Source: Hyphomicrobiaceae bacterium
GTDB taxonomy: Bacteria; Pseudomonadota; Alphaproteobacteria; Rhizobiales; Hyphomicrobiaceae
Assembly: GCA_022844225.1 (NCBI GenBank)
Contig: JALHMC010000019.1
Span: 1-64,000 of the forward strand
Direction of reading: 5' to 3'
DNA length: 64,000 nucleotides
The notes under the pieces are model-generated. The model worked only from the letters and a program-made list of their open reading frames with translations. It ran no database searches and was not told the DNA's origin. Numbering within the stretch: the first letter of the stretch is position 1; every line of letters begins with the position of its first letter. Shown in pieces: positions 8,856-18,848 of the stretch. The position numbers were made by a program, and so were the translations under genes.

Positions 8856-9968
8856 TCATGCGGTCAGGCGCTCCATCTCCTTGACGATGGCCTGGCCCAT
8901 CTCGGTGGTACCGACACGGCGCATGTTGGGCTGCATGATGTCAGCCGTCCGATAGCCCTGCTCGAGCGTGCCGGCGATGGCCTTGTCGATCAGATCGGCC
9001 TCCTTCGCCATATTGCAGGAGTAGCGCAGCGCCATGCCAAACGATGCGATCTCGGCGATCGGGTTGGCGACGCCCTGGCCAGCAATATCGGGGGCAGAGC
9101 CGTGGATCGGCTCGTAGAGAGCCTTGGGGATGCCCGTCTTGGGATCGGGTGCGCCGAGCGCCGCCGAGGGCAGCATGCCAAGCGAACCCGCCAGCATGGC
9201 CGCCTCGTCGGAGAGCATGTCTCCGAAAAGGTTGTCGCAGACGAGCACATCGAACTGCTTGGGATTGCGCACGAGCTGCATGGCGCAGGCGTCCGCGAGA
9301 ATGTGGTGCAGCTCGATGTCGGGGTACTCGTTCTTGTGGACCGCCGTTACGACCTGGTTCCAGAGCACGCCCGTGCGCATGACGTTACGCTTCTCGGCCG
9401 AATGGACCTTCTTTCCGCGCTTGCGAGCCAGATCGAAGGCGACGCGTGCGATACGCTCGATTTCGCGCGTGGTGTAGACCGTCGTGTCGACGGCGCGCTT
9501 CTGGCCGTCCTCCAGCGTGACGATCTCCTTCGGCTCACCGAAATAGGTGCCGCCCGTCAGCTCGCGCAGGATCAGGATGTCGAGGCCTTCGACCAGCTCG
9601 CGCTTCAGGCTCGAGGCCTCAGCAAGCGCCGGGTAGCAGATGGCCGGGCGCAGGTTGGCAAAGAGATCGAGTTCCTTCCGGAGCTTCAGGATGCCGGCCT
9701 CGGGGCGGATGTCGAAGGCGACCTTGTCCCACTTCGGGCCGCCGACGGAGCCGAAGATGATGGCGTCAGCGGCCTTGGCCTTGGCGAGTGCGGCATCCGT
9801 GAGCGGCGTGCCGTGCTTGTCGATGGAGCAGCCGCCGCAGAGATCCGTGTCGGTGCGGAACTCCGCATTGGCCTTTTTCGAGAGGAACGAGATGACTCGC
9901 TCAACCTCCACCATGACCTCGGGGCCGATGCCGTCGCCGGGCAGCAGGAGAAGGTTGTGGGTGGCCAT
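8856..9968 (-). CDS. leuB: 3-isopropylmalate dehydrogenase
   Basis: LLLPGDGIGPEVM, FGSVGGPKWD, LRKELDLFANLRP, NLFGDMLSDEAAMLAGSLGMLPSA, EPIHGSAPDIAGQGVANP. Confidence 0.97.
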   Translation of the reverse strand: MATHNLLLLPGDGIGPEVMVEVERVISFLSKKANAEFRTDTDLCGGCSIDKHGTPLTDAALAKAKAADAIIFGSVGGPKWDKVAFDIRPEAGILKLRKELDLFANLRPAICYPALAEASSLKRELVEGLDILILRELTGGTYFGEPKEIVTLEDGQKRAVDTTVYTTREIERIARVAFDLARKRGKKVHSAEKRNVMRTGVLWNQVVTAVHKNEYPDIELHHILADACAMQLVRNPKQFDVLVCDNLFGDMLSDEAAMLAGSLGMLPSAALGAPDPKTGIPKALYEPIHGSAPDIAGQGVANPIAEIASFGMALRYSCNMAKEADLIDKAIAGTLEQGYRTADIMQPNMRRVGTTEMGQAIVKEMERLTA

Positions 9969-10195
9969 AGATGCCTCGTTTTACAGGGTTTCAGAGAGGT
10001 TTGGGTGTATGCCCTTGCTCTAGACAAGCGAACAGCGACGCGCAAGGCATTGAGGCGCCGGACATCGACTTTTTCGGCAGACGCCCGCGTTAGGGCGCGT
10101 TTTGCGCTGCTTTCCGAGGGCTGTCCCGAGGGCGCCTTTGACTTCACACCGTCCCTGGCCGATAGCTCAATCGCGCTACACAGGATCGTACCGAC

Positions 10196-11569
10196 GTGCC
10201 CGAGACGCGAAAATCAGGCGAAATCGAGAGCAAGGCCGCGGATGGAGGCGGATCGGTCGCGCGTGCTTCGCGGGTCGACTGGCCCGATGGCCTGAAGGCA
10301 ACGCCGGAGTACGAGGCTGCGATCGACCACTTGCGGTCGGGCGAGGGCCATCTCTTCGTGACAGGCCGCGCCGGCACCGGAAAATCGACGCTGTTGCGCA
10401 CTCTTGGAGAACTCGTGGCGGAGCCGATGGTGGTCGTGGCGCCGACCGGTCTCGCTGCGGTGAACGTGGGCGGCCAGACGATCCATTCGTTTTTCGGCTT
10501 GCCGCCACGGCTGGTCGGTCCAGACGACATCCGGCGGAGCCGCAACGGCGCCTTGATGCGCAAGCTGAAGCTGCTCGTGATCGACGAGGTTTCGATGGTG
10601 CGATCCGACCTGATGTGGGCGATCGACCAGTCGCTGCGCGTCAATCGCGGCCGACCGCGAGAGCCGTTCGGTGGCGTGCGTCTCGTCATGTTCGGCGATC
10701 TCCACCAGCTGCCGCCGGTGGTGCAGGAACACGAGGTGGCCGATCATCTCGAGAGCCGCCATGGGGGGCCGTTTTTCTTCTCCGTGGGCGCGCTTGCGGA
10801 AGGGGCCGGCACCGTGCGTCTCGAGTTGACCCAGGTGTTCCGCCAGAAGGAGGGCGCGCTGCTCGACGTTCTCAATCGCATCCGTGATGGCGAGGTGGGA
10901 GAGGACGAACTCGAGGTGTTGAACGATCGGGTCTCGCCCATACGCACACTCAGCGAGGGTGACCCGTACGTGATCCTGACGCCGACCAACGCCGCCGCGC
11001 ACCGGATCAATGCCGCCTTCCTGAAAGCGCTGGCTGGCGAAGCGCGCCAGTACGCAGCCCAAGTGACGGGCGAGTTCGGGCAGGGTGCCCAGCCCACGGA
11101 AGCGACGCTGATGCTGAAGCCCGGTGCCAAAGTCATGCTTCTGCGCAATGACGCGGATCGGCGGTGGGTCAACGGCACGATCGCCCGCGTCACCCGGCTC
11201 GGCGACGAGAACGTGCACGTCGAGATCGATGGGCGCGAGTATGAGATCGAGCCGGTGGCATGGGAGAGCCGGAGGTACGCGTACGACCAGACGGCGCAGA
11301 AAATCGTCGAGACGGTCGCCGGGACCTTCAAGCAACTGCCGCTGCGGCTGGCGTGGGCCCTCACCATTCACAAGAGCCAGGGACTGACACTCGACAAGGT
11401 GTATATCGACCTTGGCCGGGGTACGTTTGCCCATGGGCAGGCCTATGTCGCGCTGTCGCGGTGTCGCTCGCTGGAGGGGTTGTCCCTCGCCCGTCCCTTG
11501 AGACCACAGGACGTGCTGTTCGACCAGGCCGTGCTCGGCTATCGGGAAGTTTTTCCTTCTCTAGTCTAG
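10196..11569 (+). CDS. PIF1-like / AAA family ATPase helicase
   Basis: Walker A GRAGTGKST, VAPTGLAAVNVGGQTIHSFFGLP, VIDEVSMV, GDLHQLPPV, C-term ALTIHKSQGLTLDKVYIDLG...QAYVALSRC. Confidence 0.93.
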   Translation: MPETRKSGEIESKAADGGGSVARASRVDWPDGLKATPEYEAAIDHLRSGEGHLFVTGRAGTGKSTLLRTLGELVAEPMVVVAPTGLAAVNVGGQTIHSFFGLPPRLVGPDDIRRSRNGALMRKLKLLVIDEVSMVRSDLMWAIDQSLRVNRGRPREPFGGVRLVMFGDLHQLPPVVQEHEVADHLESRHGGPFFFSVGALAEGAGTVRLELTQVFRQKEGALLDVLNRIRDGEVGEDELEVLNDRVSPIRTLSEGDPYVILTPTNAAAHRINAAFLKALAGEARQYAAQVTGEFGQGAQPTEATLMLKPGAKVMLLRNDADRRWVNGTIARVTRLGDENVHVEIDGREYEIEPVAWESRRYAYDQTAQKIVETVAGTFKQLPLRLAWALTIHKSQGLTLDKVYIDLGRGTFAHGQAYVALSRCRSLEGLSLARPLRPQDVLFDQAVLGYREVFPSLV

Positions 11570-11601
11570 TCACTTAGCGTCTCTGACAGGCCAACTCATA
11601 T

Positions 11602-11632
11602 CGCACTGCACAATTCTTGTTGCAATGCACCA
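11602..11632 (+). promoter_or_regulatory. two tandem PhaR-box-like motifs upstream of the phasin gene
   Basis: CGCACTGCACAA (11602-11613) and TGCAATGCACCA (11621-11632); the second fully matches TGCRNYGCASMA as recalled for rhizobial PhaR, the first has one mismatch. Confidence 0.55.
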
Positions 11633-11710
11633 TCGCATCGCTTATATCAGTGCCAACAGGCGGGCGCGCCCCGCCGCAGATATTCAGCACCCTCGACACT
11701 GGAGAGACAG

Positions 11711-12163
11711 ATGAACGAGCACTTCACCCGTCAGGCCGAGCAATTCTTCAGCGCCGCCAAGGACGCTCGCGTTCCCGAGAACGTCAAGGCAATGGTCGCC
11801 GACGGCGTCGCCAAGACCCGCGATGTCTACGAGAAGGCCAGCACTGTCGCCAAGGACCAGGCGAAGGTCGCCGAAGAAATGATGCTGGCCAGCCAGGCCG
11901 GCGCCAAGACCCTCGGCAGCAAGATGATGGAGAACACCGCGGCGAACACCGAGGCGGTTTTCGATGCAGCCCAGGCCATGGTTCGCGCCGGCTCGCTGCC
12001 TGAGGCCGCGCGCATCCAGGCCGAGTTCATGCAGAAGCAAATGGCGCTGGCCGGCGCCCAGACCCGCGAGCTGTTCGAGCTTTCGACCCGCATCGCGCAG
12101 CAGACCTTCCAGACCTTCAACTCGGCAGCGACCAAGTCGTTCGAGACGATGAAGAAGGGCTGA
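11711..12163 (+). CDS. phasin family protein
   Basis: MNEHFTRQAEQFFSAAKDARVPENVKAMVADGVAKTRDVYEKAS... ; amphipathic helical phasin composition. Confidence 0.9.
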   Translation: MNEHFTRQAEQFFSAAKDARVPENVKAMVADGVAKTRDVYEKASTVAKDQAKVAEEMMLASQAGAKTLGSKMMENTAANTEAVFDAAQAMVRAGSLPEAARIQAEFMQKQMALAGAQTRELFELSTRIAQQTFQTFNSAATKSFETMKKG

Positions 12164-12213
12164 GTTCACGAGAACAGGGACTGAGCCGCAAGGCCGGTCT
12201 CAAGTGGGGCAGG

Positions 12214-12249
12214 GAGCCCGGTGCCGAAAGGTGCCGGGCTCTTGTTTTT
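12214..12249 (+). terminator. Rho-independent terminator downstream of the phasin gene
   Basis: GAGCCCGGTGCC-GAAA-GGTGCCGGGCTC stem-loop (two G-U wobbles, GAAA tetraloop) followed by TTGTTTTT. Confidence 0.88.
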
Positions 12250-12254
12250 GCCCG

Positions 12255-13538
12255 CTAAGTGCGAATTGGGGCCACACCGCACCAATCGGCGACGAACAGG
12301 GCCATTGCCATCGTGATGCGCTCCAGAGACGCCAAGCTGACGCGCTCATCGAAGCCATGGATGTTCTCGGATATCGGCCCGTAGCATAAGGTCGGCACGC
12401 GATCGTAGAGGGCATAGACCCGAGCGTCCAAGTAGCCGGCGGTCATGAACGATTCCAGGGGGCGCCCCATCACCGCCTCGTGCGCAGCTGCCAGACAGGC
12501 CTCGGCATCGGAGCCCGGTTCGAGCACATAGCCCTCAGCATTGAAGCCGGTCCAGTGCACTGACGTGGGGTTGTTCGCGAGATATGGATCGCCACGGGCG
12601 AACACCGACAACCAGTTCTCGACCTCACGACGAGCCTCAGCGGCCGTCGTTCCAGGATAGAGGGCCAGACGGCACGAAACGCGGCACCAGGCCGGGACCG
12701 ACGAGGCCCAGTCTCCGCCCTCGATTCGGCCGATGTTCAGGTTGATCGGATGGGGCTCATCGTCGAAATGCGGCCGGCCCGTCTTGCGCGTGTTCAGCTC
12801 AACCTCGAGCCGGCGCAGCTCGCCGATCACCCGATACGCCGCGTCGATCGCGTTGGCACCCGCTCCCATCTCGCGCACGTGCACAGGAAGGCCGCGGACT
12901 TCGACATCGAACCAGAGAACGCCGACATTGGCGCGGACAAGCTTTTCATCCTCCGGCTCGGGGATCAGCACAGCATCCGCCTTGTAGCCGCGGAGGTGGG
13001 TCATCAGTGCGCCGTTGCCGGTCGATTCCTCCTCGACGACGGACTGCACGTAGACGGTGGCTGACGGCTCCAAGCCAATGCGGCGTAGCGCTTCGAGACA
13101 GAAGATATTGGCGGCGTGGCCGGCTTTCATGTCGGCGCCGCCTCGCCCATAGAGCCAGTCGCCATCGATCACGGGATCGAACGGCGGATGGGTCCACATA
13201 TCGAGCGGCCCGGTGGGAACGACATCGACGTGGCCCTGCAGAATGAGCGAGCGGCCGGTCTCTTTGGCCGGACGATGGATGCCGACGAGGATCGGCGCGC
13301 GCGAATGCTCGGATGTCACCGGGGCACCGCCGACGTGGGAAAGCAGCGCCTGCTCGTTCATCTCGAAGCGATCGACCTCGAGGCCGCGCTTGCGCATCTC
13401 GCGGAACATGAAGTCCTGAACGGCGTGCTCGGCGCCGCGTGTCGACGGAAACCTCACGAGGTCCTGCGCGAAACGCACCTGCTCGGCAAAGCCCTCCTTG
13501 ACCGAGGCGACGATACGGTTTCGCAAGTGATCGTCCAT
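12255..13538 (-). CDS. M20 family metallopeptidase / ArgE-DapE-type deacylase
   Basis: LQGHVDVVPTGPLDMW, DWLYGRGGADMKAGHAANIF, VVEEESTGNGALMTHLRG; start trimmed to MDDHLRNRIVAS. Confidence 0.92.
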   Translation of the reverse strand: MDDHLRNRIVASVKEGFAEQVRFAQDLVRFPSTRGAEHAVQDFMFREMRKRGLEVDRFEMNEQALLSHVGGAPVTSEHSRAPILVGIHRPAKETGRSLILQGHVDVVPTGPLDMWTHPPFDPVIDGDWLYGRGGADMKAGHAANIFCLEALRRIGLEPSATVYVQSVVEEESTGNGALMTHLRGYKADAVLIPEPEDEKLVRANVGVLWFDVEVRGLPVHVREMGAGANAIDAAYRVIGELRRLEVELNTRKTGRPHFDDEPHPINLNIGRIEGGDWASSVPAWCRVSCRLALYPGTTAAEARREVENWLSVFARGDPYLANNPTSVHWTGFNAEGYVLEPGSDAEACLAAAHEAVMGRPLESFMTAGYLDARVYALYDRVPTLCYGPISENIHGFDERVSLASLERITMAMALFVADWCGVAPIRT

Positions 13539-13673
13539 GGCCGTCAAGTCCTCCTTGTCACGCGCATCCATACGCGGTCCGCCCGGAAGGACAAGACGTA
13601 CTTGACTTGCCTTCGGACGAGCCAACACCCTAACGCCGTCGTTTCCAGATAGCTGCAAGAACGGACGCTGCCG

Positions 13674-14582
13674 ATGAGCCTCTACCCGCCGCCAACCACC
13701 ATTCGGGCCGAGGTGTTCTCGCGCATGCCGGATGAACTCAGGCGCAAAACGCGCACCGAATGGGCGGACTTCAACAAGCCGGGCCAGATCGTCGATTGCT
13801 TTCTCGAAGGGCCGAGCTTTGACAGGTCGGGCAATCTGATCGTGACCGACATTCCGCACGGGCGGGTGTTCCGCATCTCCAGCACCGGTGCGTGGACCCA
13901 GATTGCGGAGTACGACGGCTGGCCGAACGGCCTCAAGCTGCACAAAGACGGCCGCGCGTTCATCACCGACTACAAGCGCGGGATCATGGCGCTGGACCTC
14001 GCTTCGGGCACGATCACGCCGCTGATCCAGACCATGCGGTCGGAGAGCTTCAAGGGCGTCAACGACCTCCACTTCGCTGCGAACGGCGATCTCTACTTCA
14101 CCGATCAAGGACAGACCGGGCTGCACGACCCGACGGGTCGCGTCTATCGCTACGGCACCGATGGGCGGCTCGTGGCGCTGGTCAATACGATCCCGAGCCC
14201 CAACGGACTTGTGCTGGATCTCCACGAGCGCGTGCTTTTCGTCGCGGTCACGCGCGCCAATGCCATCTGGCGCCTACCCATCATGCCGGACGGCGCAGTG
14301 TCCAAGGTCGGAGTCGCCATCCAGCTTACGGGTGGGCTTTCGGGTCCTGATGGTCTGGCTCTCGACGAGGAGGGCGGACTCGTCGTCGCCCATGCCGGCA
14401 TGGGCGTCTGGCGCTTCGACCGTATGGGGCGGCCGACACACTTCATCGATCCTGTTGTTGCGCCGTTCGTCACCAACATCGCTTTCAAAGGGCGGCGCCT
14501 CTACATGACCGAGAGCGAGAGCGGTACCATTCTGACCGCCGAGCTGCCGGTCGCCGGCAAGACGATGTACGGCCTCAGCTGA
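13674..14582 (+). CDS. SMP-30/gluconolactonase/LRE family protein
   Basis: EGPSFDRSGNLIVTDIPHGRVFRIS, NDLHFAANGDLYFTDQG, SGPDGLALDEEGGLVVAHAGMGVW. Confidence 0.9.
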   Translation: MSLYPPPTTIRAEVFSRMPDELRRKTRTEWADFNKPGQIVDCFLEGPSFDRSGNLIVTDIPHGRVFRISSTGAWTQIAEYDGWPNGLKLHKDGRAFITDYKRGIMALDLASGTITPLIQTMRSESFKGVNDLHFAANGDLYFTDQGQTGLHDPTGRVYRYGTDGRLVALVNTIPSPNGLVLDLHERVLFVAVTRANAIWRLPIMPDGAVSKVGVAIQLTGGLSGPDGLALDEEGGLVVAHAGMGVWRFDRMGRPTHFIDPVVAPFVTNIAFKGRRLYMTESESGTILTAELPVAGKTMYGLS

Positions 14583-14602
14583 GCCTTCGGAGACTTGCCG
14601 CC

Positions 14603-15700
14603 ATGGCCGTGCGCACTCTTCCCGGGCCCAACGCATTCAAGCTCGGCCTATTCGGGCTCAACACCGACGGCGGCATCGCGATCACCAAGGTGCCGGAGCG
14701 ATGGCGGGCGCGTTGGGACGATATCGCCGATGTGGTTCGGCTCGCCGACCGATCCGGGTTCGACTTCCTGCTACCGATCGCGCGCTGGAAGGGCTACGGC
14801 GGCGAGACCAACGTGCGAAATGCCTGCTTCGAGACGCTGACCTACGGTGCCGCGCTCGCGGCGATGACCGAGCGATTGTTCATCTTCTCGACGGTGCATG
14901 TGCCTGTGGTTCATCCGGTGTTCGCGGCCAAAGCGCTCACGACCATCGATCACGTCAGCCACGGCCGCGCCGGCCTCAACATCGTGTGCGGTTGGCATCA
15001 GGCCGAGTTCGACATGTTCGGGCTTTCGCAGGGTGCTCACGACGACCGCTACGAGCGGGGGCGGGAGTGGACCGAGATCCTGACCCGCATCTATTCGGAG
15101 GACGGCCGGCCGTTCGACTACAAGGGCCGCTTCTACGATCTCAAGGGCGTAACCGGCGAGCCGGCACCCGTGCAGCGGCCTCGCCCGTTCACGATGTCGG
15201 CGGCCTCGTCCCCGACCGGCCGCGCCTTTGCGATGGCGACGAGCGACATGCTCTTCGACACCTTCCGCGACATCGAGACGGGCAAGCGGCAGCTCGCGGG
15301 AATTGCGGAAGCCTCAGCCAAGGCCGGGCGCGCGGAGCCGCTCGGCGTATGCACCGCCTGTCATGTCGTCGCCAGGGAGACGCACGCCGAGGCCGAAGCC
15401 TACTATCGCCACTATGCCGACACCAACATGGATGCCGCCGCGGTAGATTTTCATGTCGGCACGACGAAGGCCAACCGCATCGTCGATGCGGCGATGATCG
15501 AGGACCGGGTGCGGCGGGCGGCGGGGCTGTCCAGCTACAAGCTGGTCGGAACGCCGGAGCACATTGCCGAGCAACTGATCGCCGTCCATCGCGCGGGTTT
15601 CGCGGGCACGACGCTGTCGTTCGTCAACTTCAAGGACGAGCTGCCGTTCTTCATCGAGCGCGTGACGCCGCTTCTCCGGCGCGCGGGTCTGGTGGCCTGA
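14603..15700 (+). CDS. LLM class flavin-dependent oxidoreductase (bacterial luciferase-like monooxygenase)
   Basis: LFGLNTDGG...RWKGYGG, TIDHVSHGRAGLNIVCGWHQAEFDMFG; alkanesulfonate/dimethylsulfone monooxygenase-like. Confidence 0.9.
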   Translation: MAVRTLPGPNAFKLGLFGLNTDGGIAITKVPERWRARWDDIADVVRLADRSGFDFLLPIARWKGYGGETNVRNACFETLTYGAALAAMTERLFIFSTVHVPVVHPVFAAKALTTIDHVSHGRAGLNIVCGWHQAEFDMFGLSQGAHDDRYERGREWTEILTRIYSEDGRPFDYKGRFYDLKGVTGEPAPVQRPRPFTMSAASSPTGRAFAMATSDMLFDTFRDIETGKRQLAGIAEASAKAGRAEPLGVCTACHVVARETHAEAEAYYRHYADTNMDAAAVDFHVGTTKANRIVDAAMIEDRVRRAAGLSSYKLVGTPEHIAEQLIAVHRAGFAGTTLSFVNFKDELPFFIERVTPLLRRAGLVA

Positions 15701-15783
15701 GCGGTGGTTTCGGGCTATCTGCACTGATCCTGTGCCATGTCAGCGGGCCGGCTCTGTCGGCGCCAAAGCGAGGATTTCTCCCA

Positions 15784-17145
15784 ATGACCAGCAGCAACTC
15801 AGCATCGCCCGCCTCGCGCACGATCGCCGATTTCGTTTGCGGCACCGCGCCTGGAGCTTTGCCGCCGGAGGTTCTGCACGAGGCCAAGCGGTCGCTCTTG
15901 AACTTCGTCGGTGGGGCGGTCGGCGTCGCCTACGCGCCGGTCGTCGAGACGGCGGTGCGGGTGCTGGAGCCATTCTCCGGGCCTCGCACGCATACGCTGA
16001 TCGGCCGGCACGAACGTCTGGATCCTTTGTCGGCGTCCTTCATCAACGCGGTGTCGGCAAACCTGCTCGACTACGACGACACGCACCTGAGAACCGTGAT
16101 CCACCCGACTGCACCGGTGGCGCCCGTCGCACTCGCGCTCGCCGAGACTCGCCCGCTCACAGGCGCGCAAGTGCTCACCGCGTTCGCGCTCGGCGCCGAG
16201 ATCGAATGCCGGATCGGCAACATGGTGACCGGGGGGCACTACGCGCGGGGCTGGCACATCACCTCGACATGCGGCGTCTACGGTGCGGCGGTTGCCGCCG
16301 GCTACCTGCTCGGGCTCTCGCCGGAGAAGCTCGCGCACGCGCTCGGAATCGCTGCAAGCCAGTCGGCCGGAATCGTGGAGAACCTGCCGACCGAGGCGAA
16401 GAACGTCGGCATGGGCAATGCGGCACGCGGTGGTCTGGTGGCGGCGCTGTTCGCTGAGGGAGGCTACGACAGCGCGCCGCGGGCCATCGACGGACCGCTC
16501 GGCTGGGCGCGGGCAGCAGGAGACGAGCCCAACCTGGACGAGCTGCTCGGCGACCTCGGGACGCGATGGGAGCTGTTGAAGAACACCTACAAGCCCTATC
16601 CCGCCGGCATCGTGATGCATTCGATCATCGATGCGTGTCTCGATCTCAGGGCACGCCACACCATCGAGGCTGCGTCGATCGCGAGCGTCACGGTCAGCGG
16701 AGACGCACTGCTGCTGGCGCGCGGCGACCGCGAGGTGCGCAACGAGCGCGACGCGCGCGTCTCGATCCATCACAGCGTCGCGGCGCCTTTTCTCTGGGGC
16801 GCCTTCGGTGTGCGCGAACTCGACCGCGAGCGGGTCCTGTCGACCGAGGCCATGGCGCTCCGGGCCAAGGTTAAGGCCGAGCGTGACGACAAGATCCCCC
16901 AGGGTGGCGCCAAGGTCGTCGTGCGGCTTGCGGATGGCACCACGCAGGAGACGACCGTCCTCCACGCGCGCGGCAGCATCCAGAAGCCGATGACGGATGG
17001 CGAGATCGAGGACAAGGTTCGGTCGCTGGTTGCCCTCGCCGGCACCAACCTCGATGCCGAGAAGATCATCGCGGGCGTCTGGGGGCTCGATGTGGCGCCG
17101 GGTGTCATGGCCCTGATGGCCGCCACCGTAGCCCGTGTCGCTTAA
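15784..17145 (+). CDS. MmgE/PrpD family protein
   Basis: NAVSANLLDYDDTHLRTVIHPTAPVAPVALALAE, GWHITSTCGVYGAAVAAGYLLGLS, YKPYPAGIVMHSIIDACLDL; start trimmed from an 814-aa read-through ORF. Confidence 0.92.
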   Translation: MTSSNSASPASRTIADFVCGTAPGALPPEVLHEAKRSLLNFVGGAVGVAYAPVVETAVRVLEPFSGPRTHTLIGRHERLDPLSASFINAVSANLLDYDDTHLRTVIHPTAPVAPVALALAETRPLTGAQVLTAFALGAEIECRIGNMVTGGHYARGWHITSTCGVYGAAVAAGYLLGLSPEKLAHALGIAASQSAGIVENLPTEAKNVGMGNAARGGLVAALFAEGGYDSAPRAIDGPLGWARAAGDEPNLDELLGDLGTRWELLKNTYKPYPAGIVMHSIIDACLDLRARHTIEAASIASVTVSGDALLLARGDREVRNERDARVSIHHSVAAPFLWGAFGVRELDRERVLSTEAMALRAKVKAERDDKIPQGGAKVVVRLADGTTQETTVLHARGSIQKPMTDGEIEDKVRSLVALAGTNLDAEKIIAGVWGLDVAPGVMALMAATVARVA

Positions 17146-17288
17146 CGATCGCGGGGCCTGCGCTTGACTTGCGGGCGCTGGCATTACCAATCTCGGTCCG
17201 ATCCATCCAGCGGGACTCAGAGGCTGCCCCCGGCGCAGTCTCAAGGCCCGTGACCGTACATTCGAACACAACCAAAACGAGGGACGAC

Positions 17289-18185
17289 ATGGCGAAGGTA
17301 GGCTTCATCGGACTTGGCAACATGGGCCTGCCCATGGCCGGTAATCTTGTCAAAAAAGGCCACGAAGTCAAAGGCTTCGACATCATGGAGGACAACCTGA
17401 CGAAGGCCGCGCAGGCCGGCGTGAAGCGGGTTGCCAGCGCCGCCGAGGCCGCCAAGGACGTCGAGATCGTCGTTACCATGGTGCCGACCGGCAAAGAGAC
17501 GCTCGCCGTCTACGAGGGCTCCGGCGTGCTCCAAGCTGCCAAGAAGGGCACGCTGTTCATCGACGCGTCGACGATCGACGTCGGGCAGGCCCGCAAGGCT
17601 CACGACATCGCCAAGGCCGCTGGGATGCTCTCGCTCGATGCGCCGGTCTCGGGCGGCACGGTGGGAGCAGACGGGGCGACACTCACCTTCATGTGCGGTG
17701 GCTCGAAGGAGGCGTTCGAGAAGGCGCGCCCGGTGCTGGAAGGCATGGGCCGCAAAGTCGTGCACTGCGGCGAGGCCGGTGCCGGCCAGGCCGTCAAGAT
17801 CTGCAACAACATGATGATGGCGATCAACATGCTGGGCGTGTGCGAGGGGTTCGCGCTCGCCGAGAAGCTCGGCATCTCGCACCAGACGTTGTTCGACGTG
17901 GTCTCCACCTCGACCGGCAACAGCTTTGCACTGTCGGGCTACTGCCCGGTTCCGGGCCCTGTCCCGACGACGCCCGCCAACCGCGACTATGCGCCGGGCT
18001 TCATGACCAAGCTGATGGTCAAGGATCTCGCGCTTTCGCAGTCGTCGTCGCAGGACGCCGGCGTCGCGACCCCGATGGGCGCGCAGGCCCATGCCATCCT
18101 GCGGCACTACATGAACATGGTCGAGGGCGCGCCAGAGAAGGACTTCTCCAGCGTCGCGAATTTCGTGCGTGTCGTTAAGAAGTAA
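17289..18185 (+). CDS. NAD(P)-dependent 3-hydroxyisobutyrate dehydrogenase-family oxidoreductase
   Basis: MAKVGFIGLGNMGLPMAGNLVKKGHEVKGFD, FIDASTIDV, DAPVSGGTVGADGATLTFM. Confidence 0.93.
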   Translation: MAKVGFIGLGNMGLPMAGNLVKKGHEVKGFDIMEDNLTKAAQAGVKRVASAAEAAKDVEIVVTMVPTGKETLAVYEGSGVLQAAKKGTLFIDASTIDVGQARKAHDIAKAAGMLSLDAPVSGGTVGADGATLTFMCGGSKEAFEKARPVLEGMGRKVVHCGEAGAGQAVKICNNMMMAINMLGVCEGFALAEKLGISHQTLFDVVSTSTGNSFALSGYCPVPGPVPTTPANRDYAPGFMTKLMVKDLALSQSSSQDAGVATPMGAQAHAILRHYMNMVEGAPEKDFSSVANFVRVVKK

Positions 18186-18245
18186 AGCGTTGCGATGGCG
18201 GCGCCGCGGGGCCGCATCGACCAGCCTCAGCAGGAATGGCATCCC

Positions 18246-18848
18246 ATGCCCACCATCGCCTACTACATGACGCTCAACTCGCCCTGGAGCTATCTCGGCA
18301 GCGCCAAGTTCGCCGAGATGGCCAAGCGGTTCGGGCAGACGGTCGACATCAAGCCGGTGAAGTTCGGCGTCATCTTTCCGCAGACCGGAGGCCTGCCACT
18401 CCCGAAGCGTGCGCCGGCACGGCAAGCCTATCGCCTGCAGGAGCTGGCGCGCTGGCGCGAGGTACGCGGACTGCCGCTGACGATCCAGCCGAAGCATTTT
18501 CCGTCCGATGAGACGGCAGGCACGCGCCTGCTGATCGCGGCGAAACTGCAAGGCAAGGATGCTCACCGACTCGCCACCGAGATGGGGCGCGCACTTTGGG
18601 AGCGCGAGGAGAATCTCGCCGACTGGGACGCCTTGAAGGCGGCGGCATCTCGGGCCGGGCTGGACGCGGATGCGATCAAGGCGGCCGCGCCCTCCGACGC
18701 CGAGATCGACAAGCAGCACGACGGCTATACGGCGGAAGCGCTCGATCGCGGCGTGTTCGGGGCGCCGACATACTATCTGGAGAGCGGCGAGTTCTTCTGG
18801 GGGCAGGACCGGTTGGAGCTGCTCGAGCGTCAGCTCGCCAAGGGATGA
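18246..18848 (+). CDS. 2-hydroxychromene-2-carboxylate isomerase (DsbA-like thioredoxin fold)
   Basis: MTLNSPWSYLGSAKFAEMA, GVFGAPTYYLESGEFFWGQDRLELLE. Confidence 0.88.
   Translation: MPTIAYYMTLNSPWSYLGSAKFAEMAKRFGQTVDIKPVKFGVIFPQTGGLPLPKRAPARQAYRLQELARWREVRGLPLTIQPKHFPSDETAGTRLLIAAKLQGKDAHRLATEMGRALWEREENLADWDALKAAASRAGLDADAIKAAAPSDAEIDKQHDGYTAEALDRGVFGAPTYYLESGEFFWGQDRLELLERQLAKG

Noticed and set aside
8835-10295. 486-aa plus-strand ORF antisense to leuB
   Set aside because: leuB on the minus strand has unequivocal signatures; the shadow ORF has none
12255-14225. 656-aa minus-strand ORF including an upstream extension over the SMP-30 gene
   Set aside because: Extension is antisense to a supported plus-strand gene; the M20 peptidase starts near 13538
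14701-17145. 814-aa plus-strand ORF
   Set aside because: First ~360 aa are an out-of-frame reading of the LLM oxidoreductase; the MmgE/PrpD start is at 15784
15799-17271. 490-aa minus-strand ORF antisense to MmgE/PrpD
   Set aside because: High-GC shadow ORF with no recognisable motifs
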